A stretch of 64,000 nucleotides of DNA from Arabidopsis thaliana (Eukaryota; Streptophyta; Magnoliopsida; Brassicales; Brassicaceae): NCBI RefSeq assembly GCF_000001735.4, contig NC_003071.7:14793443-14857442 (forward strand), written 5' to 3'. A program made the position numbers and the translations under genes. A model generated the notes under the pieces. The model saw only the letters and a list, made by a program, of their open reading frames with translations. It was not told the origin of the DNA and ran no database searches. Every line of letters begins with the position of its first letter. Within the stretch, counting starts at the first letter, position 1. Positions 1 to 13,832 of this stretch are shown piece by piece.

Positions 1-550
1 CGTCCACTTATAGGCGCAGTTCACATGCTAATCCAATATACCAAACTTGTATAGACAATTTTGTAAGTTTCTACGTGACTGTTACATTCAGTTCACATGT
101 TCAAAGTTACAGAGGATAAACTGTTTGCAAATCAAATTTTTTTAACTTTGTCGAATATACAGAATGAGGATGATTGACCAGTGACCAATTTCAGAAGTTT
201 ACAAATAATATGATATTTTCTAAATATTGGCAAAATTAATTCAAGCTTTGTGTTGTGCTTCGCTTTTATGACATGTACAGTAACAGAGTAGAAAAGAATG
301 GCAGTTGGGTCCGTATAAATTGTAACACTATCGAGAACAATAAAACTAATGGAATCTACAGAAGAAGAAGGATTTCAAATATATCTTCCTTATGAATCTG
401 TCACCATGCATGTGCTCTCAGTTTGCTTACCGGAGAAGTAGTTATGCCACGGGAGGGGGGAATATCTGCTTGTGTAAGTCTCGGTGAACTCTCTCCTTCT
501 CAAGCTCCTCCACAGTCCAAAAGGTCTCTCCCAAAAGACAAAGAGATTGT
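1..550. other. Downstream flank of ARAD1, no gene seen
   Basis: This stretch follows the ARAD1 stop codon and is AT-rich. I see no coding region with plant-like composition or a recognisable protein. The part nearest ARAD1 must carry its 3' untranslated region. Any neighbouring gene lies outside the window. Confidence 0.6.
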
Positions 551-2122
551 TTAAATGGAAGTGATAAGACCGGTTTGGTTTGTGCATAGACATGAGCAGT
601 TTGGTTCGGTCAAATTTCTTAGGACGAGGCGCCTGTCACGGTTACTCATTAGTTTGATGAGTGGTAACTTGTGGGAGACTTGACGCCAGATTTCCTTCAC
701 TGCTCCATTTGGGTTGTCATAGTCAAAATACCGTCTTACCTGTATACATGGCATCATTCAGGTACGAGAATCGTCCCAAGTTATGATAAAGAGGATCAAG
801 TTATGATAAGAAGGAGAAGGTACCGATTTCATTTCTCTCTGATACTCGAGGATCTTCTTGGTTTTTATTTTCCTCAGCATCTGAACCAGAAATCCAGGCT
901 GCAGAGCTGCATTGGCCTCAACAAAAATGGAAAACTTTCTATAATCTATAACATCTTCGAAAGGTAACTCGATACTATCGCTAACAATCAGGGGCACACA
1001 CAAACTGACAATGGAGTCAAAGAGTCTGCAGGCGGATGGAGTGTCACCCGCAGGATTTAAACAAAACTTCGAAGTATGCATTCCTTTCGTAGCAGCTCGT
1101 CGATTCTCTCTGGACTGAGTTCCATGTTTTATTGTTACATCATCTTCCTTTTCAAGTACTTGGAACAGCAAATCACGAACTTTTCCACCCTGAACACATA
1201 CAAAACCAAAACTGTATGTATATTTGCCAATACTAATAATAATAGCATTACCACAATGGATTATATACACATTTCTGTACATTTGCCATTAATAATAGAA
1301 AGCTACAGAATTGGAACATTTTAAGCAACTTACATCTTTGCGATATCGATTTCCCATGAAGAAGAGTAATGTGTTGCGATCCTCAACTCCAATTTCTCCA
1401 TTGAAGAGATTGACTCTATGGGAGTAAGGTATTACAACATCCTTGACGAACGATCCTTGATCAGGCCTCAACCGCCCGAAATCCGAAACCAGCAGAACTG
1501 CGTTTTTGACCCGATCCAAGATCCGATACAACGCATTCGGATCGCCTGCGGGTATCACGTGATCTCTCCCAGCATTCCTCCTCCACCACTCTTGACCTTC
1601 AAGCCACTCCACCAACCCTTCCTGCATCTTCTCATCGCTGTAACCGGATCCAGCTTCAACGGGTCGACCCGCATTTACAATTAAGCTGAGTGAAGAGAAC
1701 ACAGGGACGTAGAAGAGATCAGCGTCGGCAGGATCCGAGACACGGACAATCGGAGACCCGGATCGATCAACTTCGGGTTGATTAAGATCCGAGAAAAGAT
1801 ACCACTCGTGCATATGTTGATGACCCGGATACTTAAGCGTGGTGACGTCACCGACGGGCTTCTTGATTCCGCCGCGAGCGATTGAGTGCTGCTCGATTAA
1901 ACCGTAAGTGAATCTCTTGGGGAGATTGTACATGTAAACCCTAACCCTAGGCTGAATCGGAGCACGTCCTTCATCATCATCATCTTCACGGATTAGCTGG
2001 CGAGGGAGATCGGATGAGGAAGGGAGAGAGCGACTAACGGAGGCGTTGAGAATTACATAGATGGCGATGACGGAGACGACGGCGATTGCTGCTCGTTTGA
2101 GGAGGGAAGATTTACGCGCCAT
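551..2122 (-). CDS. ARAD1: Putative arabinosyltransferase ARAD1 (GT47 exostosin family)
   Basis: Type II Golgi membrane glycosyltransferase of family GT47. ARAD1 is known to be needed for arabinan side chains of pectic rhamnogalacturonan I. Three coding exons (2122-1334, 1189-824, 739-551) join in frame to 447 residues, the length I remember for ARAD1. The ATG at 2122 is chosen because it opens a short basic tail ([10 protein letters not shown]) followed by one hydrophobic anchor at about residues 11-28. An in-frame ATG 16 codons upstream (2170) would put extra residues before the anchor. The exostosin domain starts near residue 56 ([16 protein letters not shown]) and runs to about residue 395, with the typical motif [10 protein letters not shown] at the first exon boundary. 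The protein ends in [10 protein letters not shown]. It lies about 400 bp downstream of NAP1 on the same strand. Symbol from recall of the protein sequence. Confidence 0.95.
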
Positions 2123-2527
2123 TGGAGATTGAAGAAGAAGGTTAGGGTTTTCAGGTGAGAGATTGAACAACTTAGCTCACTAATGACGAAGATGACTGTT
2201 GGTTCTAATTTTGGGTTCGTTACATTTCGTGCCCCCAACAGATATTCTTTTTTTCTTTTTAATAAATTTATAAAGTAATTAATTATCTTAAGAATTTGTT
2301 CAATCTTAAGATTATAAATGATTGATTTATGTTAATGAATTATGAAATTAGTCGATTACCCAAGATAAAGACATGCATAATAGGTTTTCTGAATTACAAT
2401 CCAATACATAACAAGAAGACTGTTGCGAGGGATTTGTACAAATCTAATCTCTCTACATAATTGTCTTTTTCTTTTGGGGAAAAAGAAACAAATTTGTCTC
2501 TTTTGTAGAATGTGGGAGTGTTGTTAC
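2123..2527. other. ARAD1 upstream / NAP1 downstream spacer
   Basis: About 400 bp separate the NAP1 stop from the ARAD1 start, so it must hold both the NAP1 3' UTR and the ARAD1 promoter. On the minus strand the ARAD1 leader region near 2140 contains AAAACCCTAACC, a telobox-like motif common in plant 5' leaders. Nothing else was recognised. Confidence 0.55.
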
Positions 2528-5500
2528 TTAGTTATGCTGTTTATATGAGATGGGACCAGATCTTGAGACAGCAAACCTAGGAAGAGGACTAGGACCTGTG
2601 CTGTTTGATCCTGACCCTCCTTTATGGCTCGAGCTGTAATCCAATGGTCCGGAACGACGAGAACTTCCCCTTTGTTTGTTGTTGTTGTTGTTCTCATTGT
2701 TTCTTGAGTTTCCAGTTTCGGATTCGGTGTAGTGTTCCTGACCGTATAGTGAAGATGATGAGCCTTTGAAGTAGCCTGAATCAGGGGCAGCTGTAGAGCT
2801 ACTGCCGCTACCACTACCACGCTGGGGAGTGGTGGAGTTTTTCATGGAGGGAGAAGCGTGGATGAGCGATACGGATGGGGAGTGGTACGGGGATGCTGTT
2901 GAGAGCGGTGTGGAAGGTGTGTTGGAGTAGTATTGGGTGTAGATTGACCTGAGGATGGTGTACGGGACATGTGATTCGAGGGAGCTTCTAGGGAGGTATG
3001 GTGAGATCTCACAGAGTTGGTCCAGGAAGATAAGCTTAGCCACGAGATGCGATCTGAAGAACAAAAAGGATGATATGATGATGATGCGGATAAAAATGCG
3101 AGAGAGAGAGTAAAATAATTCCAGGTTTCTCTTACCTGTTGGCTTCGCTCCATGAATCTAGCACGATCGATGCAGCGAATTTTACAAAGAGTAACATTGA
3201 GGATTTAATGCTTGCTTCAGCAGTTACACGGGGTGGAAACTCTGAGTCGAGATTTTCACTAGAGTGATGACCATTCGAGAGGGACTGATGCTGCTGCTGG
3301 TATTCACGTTGTAACCTTACGTACTCACTTCCAGCGATGACAGCACTAATACACCGAGCCAAGCAATGAATATTGTTGCTGAATCCGCCAGTCTCGATGT
3401 TGAAGCCAGTAGTGTTCCAGGCGTTTGAGGTCATGAAAGAGGCAAAAAAGTAAGGTAACAAACTCCATGAGTTGTCATTTGCACCTCCTACCTCTTCTAG
3501 GATTAATCTAACCCATTCAGAGTCGTGATCACCTGCTACGCCAACACCATTTGCCACGCCTTTGATCCTTCTGATTTCTTTCTTTTCAGGTATTTCTTCA
3601 GGTATGTGCTCAACGATGCCAGAGATCATCGAGTGTATCAAGGATGCATTGTCTTCAAGAACAGCACCAGAGGCTTCAGCGAGGAGGTCATCAAAAGCCA
3701 ACGCTTGACCAGCTTCAATACAAAATCCTATTACGGTATCCAAATCAACTATCTGCCTAACAGATGCGTCTCTCTCCACTCTGTCACCAGAATGCATACT
3801 TGCAGCAGCTGCTTCAATCAATTCCCGGTTTGATCTCAGAGAAGTTTCTATGCAGTTTACCAGGGCAGCTGTATGTACTTTCATCATCCTATCCAGCCGG
3901 TCAACTCCATAGCCGCCGAAGATACGAACAAACGCCTGTAATTCCTTGAGGTCGGTGACTGACTCTGCAAAATACCCTCCAACTGGTCTAGTGCTTTTGA
4001 AGTATTTGTGCCTCGGAGCGAAGAGGATTCCTGCGCCAGACACATCCTTGATGATATTGTCCATGTACCAGTTGCATACAACTTCAACTGCAGATCCAGT
4101 GGTTTGCTGTTGTTCAGCAGGTTTTTCGAATGTATGCAAAGATGACACAGGCCCTGAAAAGGCTTCTGTGAGTAAAATTTCTCTGATGCCTTGGGTTAGG
4201 TCCATGCTAACGTGCTGCTCTGCCAAGTGAACTATGCCCATATGCCGCCTGATAAGAGATTCCAAAACAGAAGGCCGCTGGAGATCGTTATCGGTTTGTA
4301 GAGCAGTAAGAAATCTTCTCTTGAAGTTCCCAAGGATGCATTCTCTCATGTACTGCAAGTATCCAATCGGCAGGATAAAATCAAAAAGTTTAAAAGCTTA
4401 ACAGGACCAGACGATGAGAGAAATTCATGAGGTCTTTCCATAAGATATTGTTTTATTCACAGGACACTGAGAAAACATGAAAATTTTCCAGATAGGATTC
4501 GAGCATATATTCTAAAAGAATTCAGCCATATATATGTTTTTCTACCGAATTTGAAATCTAGTAGACTCACCTCTCTTAGAACAAATACGTGGTTTATAAC
4601 ACAAATAGGCTCCATGTCGTTCAGAATTGAACACAAATTAGTCAACCTTTGAATTGCAGCTTCCAACCTGCCATCACGAGGAGATATTTTAGATAAACAG
4701 TATCTAAGGAGCACTGATTACATGAATACAAGAACAAAACTTAAAGCCAGACTTGGGCGCTCACATCTTTATAGACTTATTATTCTCAGGATAGCTCTCA
4801 TGGCCAGGCAAAGTAAACCCGCCTACAACCCTGGGGGATTTCACTGAAGGAGCAGAAATTCTTGATGCATTATTCAGATACGCTGCAGCTTGTTCTGGAA
4901 GAAGCTGAGAAAGGTCAACACATCAGTTTGAGGACAGTCTCAAGTAGAAGATTGCTTTTGTTATAATATTGATTTTGGGTAAAGATATCCGACCTGAGAT
5001 TCTAGAGCGCCAAACCCGCCTTCTGAATCAAGAATATTAATTAGGCCCTCCAGTCCCCCCATTATTGATTCAATAAGAGACTCGACGTAAAGCACAGCAT
5101 CTCGCCCAAATTTGGTAACCTGTGGAGGAAGACAAGAACATGACATTTCCGTTTAATAGAAGGTGTCACTGATATAGAGAGGTGAGACATGACGGGATAG
5201 ACAATGAGAATTCGTGGTTCACCAAAAAAAAAAACATTATGTTGCTTTGTTTAAATAAAAAAGATGCATACTAAAGATTTGTAATCCAAAAGTAGCTTAT
5301 GGAATCAATAACTTTGTCTGCTATAGCACATATGCAAAACTGATAAAAAGGAGTCAGATTCAATTTTACAACCACTTTTATTGTTTATTGTCATATTGAG
5401 AGTACTATGGTGCTCGTTGGGTGGTCTTAACACTACAAGAATCTCATGATCCACAGATGTTAATACAGAAAGAGTGCAAAAAGCACTGAGATTTGGATTA

Positions 5501-8500
5501 TAGATTTACCTCCTCAGGAATTATTAGTGAAGCACATTCCGGGAAACTACTAGCCACACTGAGCCATGCACAACAATGCTGAGGACGTCCTTCTGGTCCA
5601 AACATTGTATTTCTGAAAACCTTTTACAAAACTCAAATGTTAGATTATGCATAAGATGACATGGGAAAATAGTAGACAGTGAACAACAACAGGAAGTATA
5701 CAGTTGTGAGGTGTTGATGGTAGAAATATAATTTCTTCAGACTTCCATGCTTTGACAATTGAGACTCTAACTCATCAACACATCTGCATTAATGAAATTC
5801 TGCAGGATATTAGTTTCGTTGTTTCTCTAGCTAGAAGTTAACCAAGTAATGGTATATAAGGCCGGGAACAGTACCTGGACCAGTTATATGCAGCATTTCC
5901 TTCCGATAGCAAGCCCTCCTTCCCAGTAGAGACAGTGGCTTTTTCCAAATGCCTGATGTTTATCGATGATCGAGAAGAAGTGACAATCATCAAAATGGAC
6001 AACCAATCTTTCCGGAAATCCTGTACAACAAGAGGCACTGAGCATTAGAAAATAGATTGGAAGATTAAACATATTAATTGTGTTGGGACCAGACTACAAC
6101 TAGGATTTGAAGACAGGCCAAATGGGAAACATATGGAAACATGAGTGAATTAACTATATAGTGTATATTGATTATCTGTGAAAGAAAAATGCAATTGCAT
6201 CATCTGACTTGAAAATAAGTGGATATAGTCCATCTTACAGATAGGTCACATGTGATTGCAGAAACATTTTCTCCCTGCGCCTTGGGTATACTTTCGAGAT
6301 GTTGCACAATACGCTGAAAAAGGCCTTTCAAGGTAGGATCAAGGTCCAGAGCCACAATTCCAGGAGTACCCATCAAGTAACGAATCCTTCCAGCAGATGA
6401 AGAAAGGTATGATAGTGCATAACCTCGAGCAGCTGCATTTCAAATAACAAACACCATTAAGGTTACCAAATTTTGAACATCGGTACTGATCAATGAGCTG
6501 CAACGGGTCCAACACCAGAGTTTCAAGCTCATATACTTAAAAACCAATGTTCAAGGATGTGATATCTAAAAGTAACAAACCTGAGATGTACTTGCGCACT
6601 AAACAGCAGAGACGGTCCATTCCATCGAGCAGGAAGCCAATGGTAGGATCATTTGGATCCTAGGAAATAAGGAATGATAAATCAGTAAATAATAACCAAA
6701 TTTTGAGTTCACTGAAAGTCAAAAGTTACAGTGTTGAGAGGCTTTCAAAGTTCAAGCAATCAACTTACTATGTCTACTGGTATCACTCGAGCAGCTTTGG
6801 ATCTTGAGGATGCAATACCAGCATGTTGAAAATACCAGAGAACCTCAGATTGGGCCAAAGCCAACGCAGAGAATACCATCTAAGGGAAGAAAAGTAAATA
6901 AATCAATTATTGGGAAAGTTTAGGGAAGGGAAGAACTCTTATGAGTATAATGGATAGATCTATGCAGAGCATCAATGATACGTAGTTGACACAGAAATCT
7001 TGTAAAACTTTTCATTTGACACTTTTGGTAGATTAAATTCTATAGAAGCAATTTGTTTTTTCTTCTCAAACAAACCAATAGCTTCAAACCCTAATATGAA
7101 ACAGACTAAACCGATACCTGAATGTTTGGAGCCAGCAAACTTGGTTGATCAGTGAAAAATAAAACCATCCGCCCTATTTCCTGCTTCAGCAATATTCTCC
7201 TTTCTCGGTGTATGGTATCACATAATTGCAATGCTTGCTCATGCACCTCACTGAAAGCAGCGACCAAACAAAAGTAAATCTATAAATTCAGAGCTAAAGT
7301 CACAAAAATTCTCCAGTATCAGATGAGGATTACAAAGTACTGAACTATTAAAAATTGGAGTTACCTGATCATTTTCTCAACTTGTTTTGCTACACTATAT
7401 TCTAGATCAGCTTCCTTTTGTTTAGTCCGTCCAGACTTAGCCATCTTCTTTGATTCTAACACTCGGGGTAAAACATACAACTGGTAGTCTTCGTGCAACA
7501 GAATGTACTGCATAGTTAGATTAATAGAGTCAGCTGATGCAAAACTAATTCCAATACCAAACTCTTTTTCGCAGACCATTTGATATAAACTCACCTCATC
7601 CCGGAATAACGTCACGACTAAGTTTTCCTTTAGCACGACCTGAAATACAACAGGACAGTATTAGAGACAGCACGAATTACACGCAATCTTGATTTGTTTT
7701 GAGCATCAAAAACCTAACTCCATTACTAATCTTAAGTTAAACAAACACTGAAAATGAAAGCACTTAACATTTTACAAACAAAGGCAGAGAGAGGCAGAAA
7801 ATTTCTGATTTGTGAAACAAATTTATAGAACCTATTATTGACCAGATAAGATAGTTTTCAAGATAGAATCCTTGGAGGAAAAACTTCTTTATCAAGATCA
7901 CAATCGAGAACAAAATGAAAAACAGATTCATACCAGGGCGATATCAATGCTAGTAACACGAAGAAGCTCGTCGGGGCAAACGAGATATCCAAGAAGCACC
8001 CACTCTCGGTACGAAGTAACATTTGCAAGATCTTGCGCTCTCTGTAGGAACCAAGAGTGTATTATCTAATATTAGCACTATACATCGAAGTAGAGTTGTA
8101 AGGGAAAGACAATAGCATCCTACTAATTCTGAGAATCCTAAGCTTTTATGTTGATAATAATCTAGCCGTTCGTACCATGGGATGAGCAGAATTTGTAAGT
8201 ATATCTGGGAATCTAGGATGATATGGGCTTAAAAATCCCTCATTTCTCAACTTCCTCGTATCTGCAGATAGAAAAATACTGGGTCCTACAGCCTCCAGGA
8301 CCTAGGAAAATAGTAACGTTGTTAGTACTGCTGTATCAGTTGCAATATTAGCTCGTAGGATACCCGTGATTTGAATAAAATATTAACCTCTCCAATCCTT
8401 GGGCTGACAAAATTCAAATCTTCTTGTAAGCCTTTCAATGGGGGATCATAAGAGTCTATGAATTGCACCAAGCTGGATGCAAGACGAGGAGTGTTAATAT

Positions 8501-10083
8501 ATGATATCAGAGTCTATTGATTATATACAAATTAAAAATGATACTACAAGGAAAAAAACATCCATACCGGTGATAAAAGTCACAGTCTCGATCATTTCTT
8601 GATAGCGCATGCAGAAGGTTGTAGACTTGCAACAACATTTTCCTAGGAATCTACTTTGATAAAATAAACACTCTTACATATTGATAATAATGTAATGTCT
8701 CACATGACATGTGTAATCAATCCAAATAAACAAAGAACTAAGAAAAGGAACAAGCTCAGCATACCTTCTCTGCGAAGAGATTGACTCGGACAAATGCACA
8801 AAAGAGATCCATGAATGCATGCAGAATAAGTGAGTTCTGATGAGGCTGCAAAAAGCTGAACTAAGTTATGAGCTAATCATGAATACTCAACAATTTTATC
8901 TTCATCCTCACAGACATTTTTGACAAGTAAATAATAACTTAATGTACCAAAACATTTCATGACCTCCACCTAAGGTACGAGTTCAAAAGAAAGCTCAAAG
9001 TTTCAACCCAGAGCAAGTAAATACTTTCCGCAGATGAGAGACTTTGACTCACCAGCAAGGTAATTACAGTGCTGCTTAGGTCCAATATAAGCCGCAGTGC
9101 CTGTTCTCGAAATGCCATCAAGTCGAGCAGCAGCTGATTCAAGAAAAGAAAAATGCATGACGAGAGGACTATGAAGGCACCCCTTACTGAAATGCTACAC
9201 ACGAACTAAGGAAAGAAGGCTAGCAAATAACTACTCGTTTACATTTTAAAAGTTAAAACCATGTATTAGGTAAATCATATATGCATGCCCAGATATATAA
9301 AGCTGACTAATGGTGAGATGGAATAGAAGATTGAATATTGACTATATAGCAGACTGAAGATTGAAGATTGACTAGGTACACAAAGAAAACTAATAGAAAG
9401 ATTGACTATATAGCATGTAGGACTTCCGAGATGCTTCACCATTCTCGAACAACAAGTTTCACAACAACAGAACGTAAACCCAACAACATATTACATAGAT
9501 AGTTTCTTATTACCTGTATCCATGGCTCTAAGCTCTGTAAGTGAAGTTCAGCACCATCATGCAAGCTATCCAGTGAAAACTTATCAATCTGCATAAGTAT
9601 TGCAGAATAAATCTTTTTTCATTTACCATCAGATCAACAAATCAAACAGTAAGTCTAATAAAAAAAGAACTCATGACTTACACGTTCAAGTTGCAATTTG
9701 CTGAAATGCTCAGGGAACTTTTTAGAGAGCAAAGTGCATATCCGTGGATGGTTAGGGAAGACACCCGCTTTCCAAAATGCTTCAGAGAATACATGGCCAA
9801 CAGGATCAGGATACTCCAAGATTTGATTCAGTCTATACATTTTAGCCATGAGACCGTCAGCAACCTCAATCATTTGAACTACCCATTGTATGTTCAAAGC
9901 CTTTGTGGAACCACCAACATGTCCATCAATTTGCTTAGAGCTCCTAGTAGAAGACACTGATGCAGCCATTTCAGGTCCCAAGTACTCAGTCCATCTGGAA
10001 GGACCTTCCCATTCCCTTGATCTCACAGAAGTCGGGGACATTGATTCATCTTGAGATGGATAATATTGACGAGAATTCGCCAT
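2528..10083 (-). CDS. NAP1: NAP1 / GNARLED, SCAR/WAVE complex subunit (HEM family)
   Basis: Plant orthologue of Nck-associated protein 1. It works with PIR121/SRA1, SCAR/WAVE, ABI and BRICK to activate ARP2/3-driven actin nucleation in trichome and pavement-cell shaping. I traced 22 coding exons: the first is 10083-9682 (MANSRQYYPSQDESMSPTSV), then many exons of 45-194 bp, then a large exon 4352-3136 and the last 3053-2528. Summed exon lengths give 1,397 codons, so about 1,396 residues with every junction in frame. The long helical HEM body fills most of the protein. The last ~110 residues are low complexity (Ser, Asn, Gly), a tail expected to be disordered. The splice from exon 19 (ends 4765) to exon 20 (starts 4667) creates an ATG codon across the junction (KSIKM-LEAAIQ). 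One or two splice choices could differ in other transcripts. Known mutant names are gnarled and napp. Confidence 0.94.
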
Positions 10084-12470
10084 TAATTCAGTACAATAAT
10101 CTCTACAATAAAGGAAAATGTATTTCAAAATCACGTTACACAATCTCGTCCAACATAATTTACTTAGCTCTCTACTCTTGCATTCATCTTCCAAAAACCC
10201 AGTAATACTCAACAACGAGTGACGAGTGAGAATAGATATCCCCTCGTCAATTTCCCAGCAACCAAACAAGGAGCTAAAACCAAGTCAAGCAAGAGTCTCG
10301 TGAAGATTGAAAGTTACCTGAGAAGCTTTAAAGGCGAAAGTCAAATCGAGCAAAAATGTCTCAGTAAGATCGGAGCTTCGTCTGAGAGTTCAGATCTGAA
10401 TTTCTGCAACCTACTCCGGAGACGATGATGACGACGACAAAGAGGAGAGAGAGCGTCGGGCTTAATCGGAGTGTGTGAGCCGAGAAATAAAGAGTTGCTA
10501 AATTCGGGTCTCTCTCATTTAAGACAAAATTAGTCAGTAGAATTTCTTTCGTTTTCAACTAAAATGCAGATTTTTTTATTTTTTTTTACTCTTTTCTTGC
10601 TCAAGCACATTTTTTACTTTTTACCTGTAAATCTAAACATTTCCATAGGAAACGAAACAATGTAAGTAGAAGAAAATTATGAACAATTGAACAGCTGAAA
10701 GTGTTTATCCCTTTCAAAAAATAAATTGTTTATAAAATTTTAATAAAATATGAGATTTTTAGTTATATTGAATCGGAATTGTCTACTTGAATTTGAGCAG
10801 TGCAAGACAACATTTTTTCACTAGAAAAAATGATATTTCAAATCATGTGTTGTTTTGGTTTGATTGTAGTTATTTGGATTACAAGTTTTTTTTAGCAAAA
10901 CTATAGGATTAGCTCCAACTATTGAGATTTTAGCATAACAAACCAATGTTCTTTTATCATATGTACATTAACAGAAGGTAAATTCAAATCTACGACATCT
11001 ATTTCAATAATGAGGATAGCTAAAATAGAAAAAAGTATTTGGTATATTATGTAGTAAGTACTATTTTTAGTATTTAAAAGGAAAATTTCTGTTAGAAAAA
11101 GAACAAACGTTCTAGTTGGGTGGTTGAAATGTAAGTTTTCGAAGCTTTGACAAAATGAGAACAAGTCCCTTAACCGGTAATTTTTAATATTTAAAAACAA
11201 TTAACCAAGAGAACAATATTGACGTCGACAAATACTAACTTGTAGTATATAATTATCATTATCTCTACATATGGAGTAGCTTTTAGGTGTAATAATTGTC
11301 AATTATTTTAGAATTACTGTGTTAAACTTTAGTATGATTCGACTAATAAATAATGTTTCTGACGTTTCTGATGATGAATTTGCCCCTCCCTCACTTTTTG
11401 TTGCGTGTCCAAAGCTCAGTGCTATCCAAGCATTTCATCTTTTCAACATAATTATTTGATTTGAGAATTTAATCATAATGTTGATATTACTTTTTTACTA
11501 ATAGAAAACAATCAAACAATCAAATTAATAAGTAAATTAGTGGAAACCATGACACACAAAAACAACTTCATATAATAAAGTAGGGTTGACAACGCAGGAA
11601 TATTGTATTACAAGGCACATCTTGTAACTTTGTTGGACAACTGTGGCTAAACAAGCTTGGCCTTCACAATAAGCAACAATGATTCCAAAATCTTTTCCCT
11701 CTGTGCACATATCATTGCATCACAGATTTTGTTTCCTTTCACATTATCTTTTGAGGTCCCTATGAACCAGAAAATAACAAAAAAACGGTTTTCACACGGT
11801 TGCTACAATATGACCGAACCTATATTCTTTATTCGCATGAATCTTCCATTAGCTTCTTCTTTGTACTCGGCTATTATCTTGGATTCCAATTTCTTCATCT
11901 CAGGACTGGGCAGTTATTTTACTGAACTCCAAATTAATTCAAGAGTCTACAAGTGTAGTTGCTGCCGTGCCTAGACCTACGGAGGTAAGGTCCATCTGAA
12001 GAGAAGCATTTTTCTTGTCAACATGTTATCTTATATAGTATGAACATTACCAATCCGGTGTACAATTGTTTATAAATAGATGGATGGTGGTCCAGTAGCA
12101 TTTGATTTGGTCCCTCCAAAGGAGTTGGAGCTTGCTAAGCACTAAGCACTAGTTCAACCCGCTAAGGGTTATGGTTTTCGGTCCACGAAGATGTACTGTC
12201 CGAAACTTTTTGCAGTTAAGAAGAAAAAGGCATAACTCCATGAAAGATCCAATCAATTTCAACGCCAAAGCTCATTATTCTCTACCATTATTCAAACAAT
12301 TTCATTTCATTAAAAGAAAAACATGAAAAGAAAAAAGGAGAACGAGAGATGGGAATTTTCAGTCCAAGGGACAAAGATGGAGAAATCTCGTTTTGATCCT
12401 CGATTGAGAAAACAACAATCTGTGTTGCGGTGGAAGCTTGGAGAAGGATGCTGGAAAAAATAGAAAAAGC
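10084..12470. other. Intergenic DNA between NAP1 and the H-protein gene
   Basis: About 2.4 kb, AT-rich from 10560 onward. The first ~450 bp hold the NAP1 leader and promoter and include a purine/pyrimidine-biased stretch near 10430. Apart from a possible gene remnant near 12080, listed separately, I see no convincing coding region or repeat. Confidence 0.55.
12080..12235 (+). pseudogene. Possible coding remnant of unknown family
   Basis: A 52-codon frame opens with ATG at 12080, is interrupted once by TAA at codon 22 (inside a 7-bp direct repeat, taagcac twice), and closes at 12233-12235. The translation has protein-like composition: MDGGPVAFDLVPPKELELAK before the stop, and ALVQPAKGYGFRSTKMYCPK followed by a Lys-rich end after it. 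An AG at 12078-12079 precedes the ATG and a GTAAGG lies near 11983, so a spliced ancestor is conceivable. I do not recognise the family. It could equally be chance. Confidence 0.2.
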
Positions 12471-13832
12471 TCAGTGCTTGGCGTCTTCTTCTTCGCAGAA
12501 CTTAGAGTACTTGTCTGAATCCATCAGCTTCTCTGCCTCGCCTGCATCACTCAGCTCAACTTTTATGATCCATCCTTGTTCATACGGGCTAGAGTTCACC
12601 TGTGAATTCCAACAAAAGAATCTCTCAGCTCGAGACCACAAAATCAAGAATCTCCAAGTTAACGATATTTAAGCAAGCTATTGATAAATCAAATCTATAT
12701 TGGTTCTCAAAGATCAAGAGTTTCACATCAGCTAAAAGCCTAAAACTTTCCAACACTCACTTATGTAAATAATTTGATCTAGACCTACGAATCTTGAAGA
12801 CACTTACATTTTAACAGCTGTTGAATAATCAAGTATTTATGCAAAGAATGTTACCCGAGGAATGAATTTGTTAGATCACATGAAAATGACACCCGCAAAA
12901 CTAAGATTTCGGATTTGATCATGCCAATGAAGTTCTTTTTGGTTCAACACATGGAGTCAATGGTAATATGATTCTGAGTCTGAGATGAGTACTCACCAAT
13001 CCAGGGGACTCGGTCAGCTCCTCATTGACTTCAACCACCTTACCCGAGACTGGAGAATTGATATCGCTAGTTGCTTTCACACTTTCAACTGCTCCAAAAC
13101 TCTTCCCTTGTGACACCGAATGTCCTACATCAGGTAACTCCACATAGACCACATCTCCTAAATGGTCCTGCGCGTGATCCGTTATACCAAAGGTTGCTTT
13201 ATTCCCGTCAATCTTCACCCATTCATGTGAATCAGCATATTTCAAATCCTTCAAAACCACTATAATACACATGCCAACAACAACAACAAAAGAGAATATA
13301 ATCAGTAAGGTTAAATGGCAAAATAATCAACATTCCTAAAACTTCTTGAAGATCTTCCTTCTCTGTAAACAACATGTTTCAGGCCCAAAACAACAGATTT
13401 TCAAAATCTTCCCCAAAACTACTTCAAGAATAAAACTTTAGAGAATAATGCGTATAACATGAACATATCACTCACTACCTCCAAGTTTCTGAACACTTGT
13501 AAGAAGATTATCATTATTAACAGAGAGACTCGAGAAATCATATGCAATTTCTGGGATTTGATACGAAAAGGAGAAATATTAGCTAATAGCGATATCCAGA
13601 GACAATCAATCCAGCAAAAAGCAAACGCTTTAATCCGATCAGAAGTCGAGAACAAACCAAAAACCAATAAGTTCAAATAGAACAATCTCAGATCAAAAAC
13701 GCAGAGTAATCAACAGAGGAGATCAAACAAAGAGAAAGGAGATTGAGATTCACCGGAAGAAAACCCTCGTTGAGCAACGGAGATCCTTAGATGAGAAGCA
13801 ACCCTAGAAGCCCAAAAGAGTCTACAAGCCAT
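12471..13832 (-). CDS. GDH2: Glycine cleavage system H protein, mitochondrial
   Basis: Lipoyl carrier of the mitochondrial glycine decarboxylase complex. It shuttles the methylamine intermediate between P, T and L proteins in photorespiration and one-carbon metabolism. Three coding exons (13832-13754, 13259-12997, 12599-12471) give 156 residues, normal for a plant H protein. Residues 1-26 ([20 protein letters not shown]...) are basic and hydroxyl-rich without acidic residues, a typical mitochondrial presequence. The lipoyl domain contains ESVKA with the modified lysine at residue 88 ([15 protein letters not shown]). The C-terminal exon encodes the SPYEQGW region. The codon at the first junction is split (G|TG, Val27). 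It is the second of several H-protein genes in Arabidopsis by recall; the symbol follows UniProt usage and should not be confused with glutamate dehydrogenase 2. Confidence 0.93.

Noticed and set aside
5216-5245. A-run after ttcacc in a NAP1 intron as another retroposed micro-tail
   Set aside because: No flanking direct repeat could be found, so the evidence is only an A-run.
7361-7636. Continuous 91-codon frame within NAP1
   Set aside because: It reads through an intron (7508-7594) with clear GT and AG ends; the exons on both sides fit NAP1 only when spliced.
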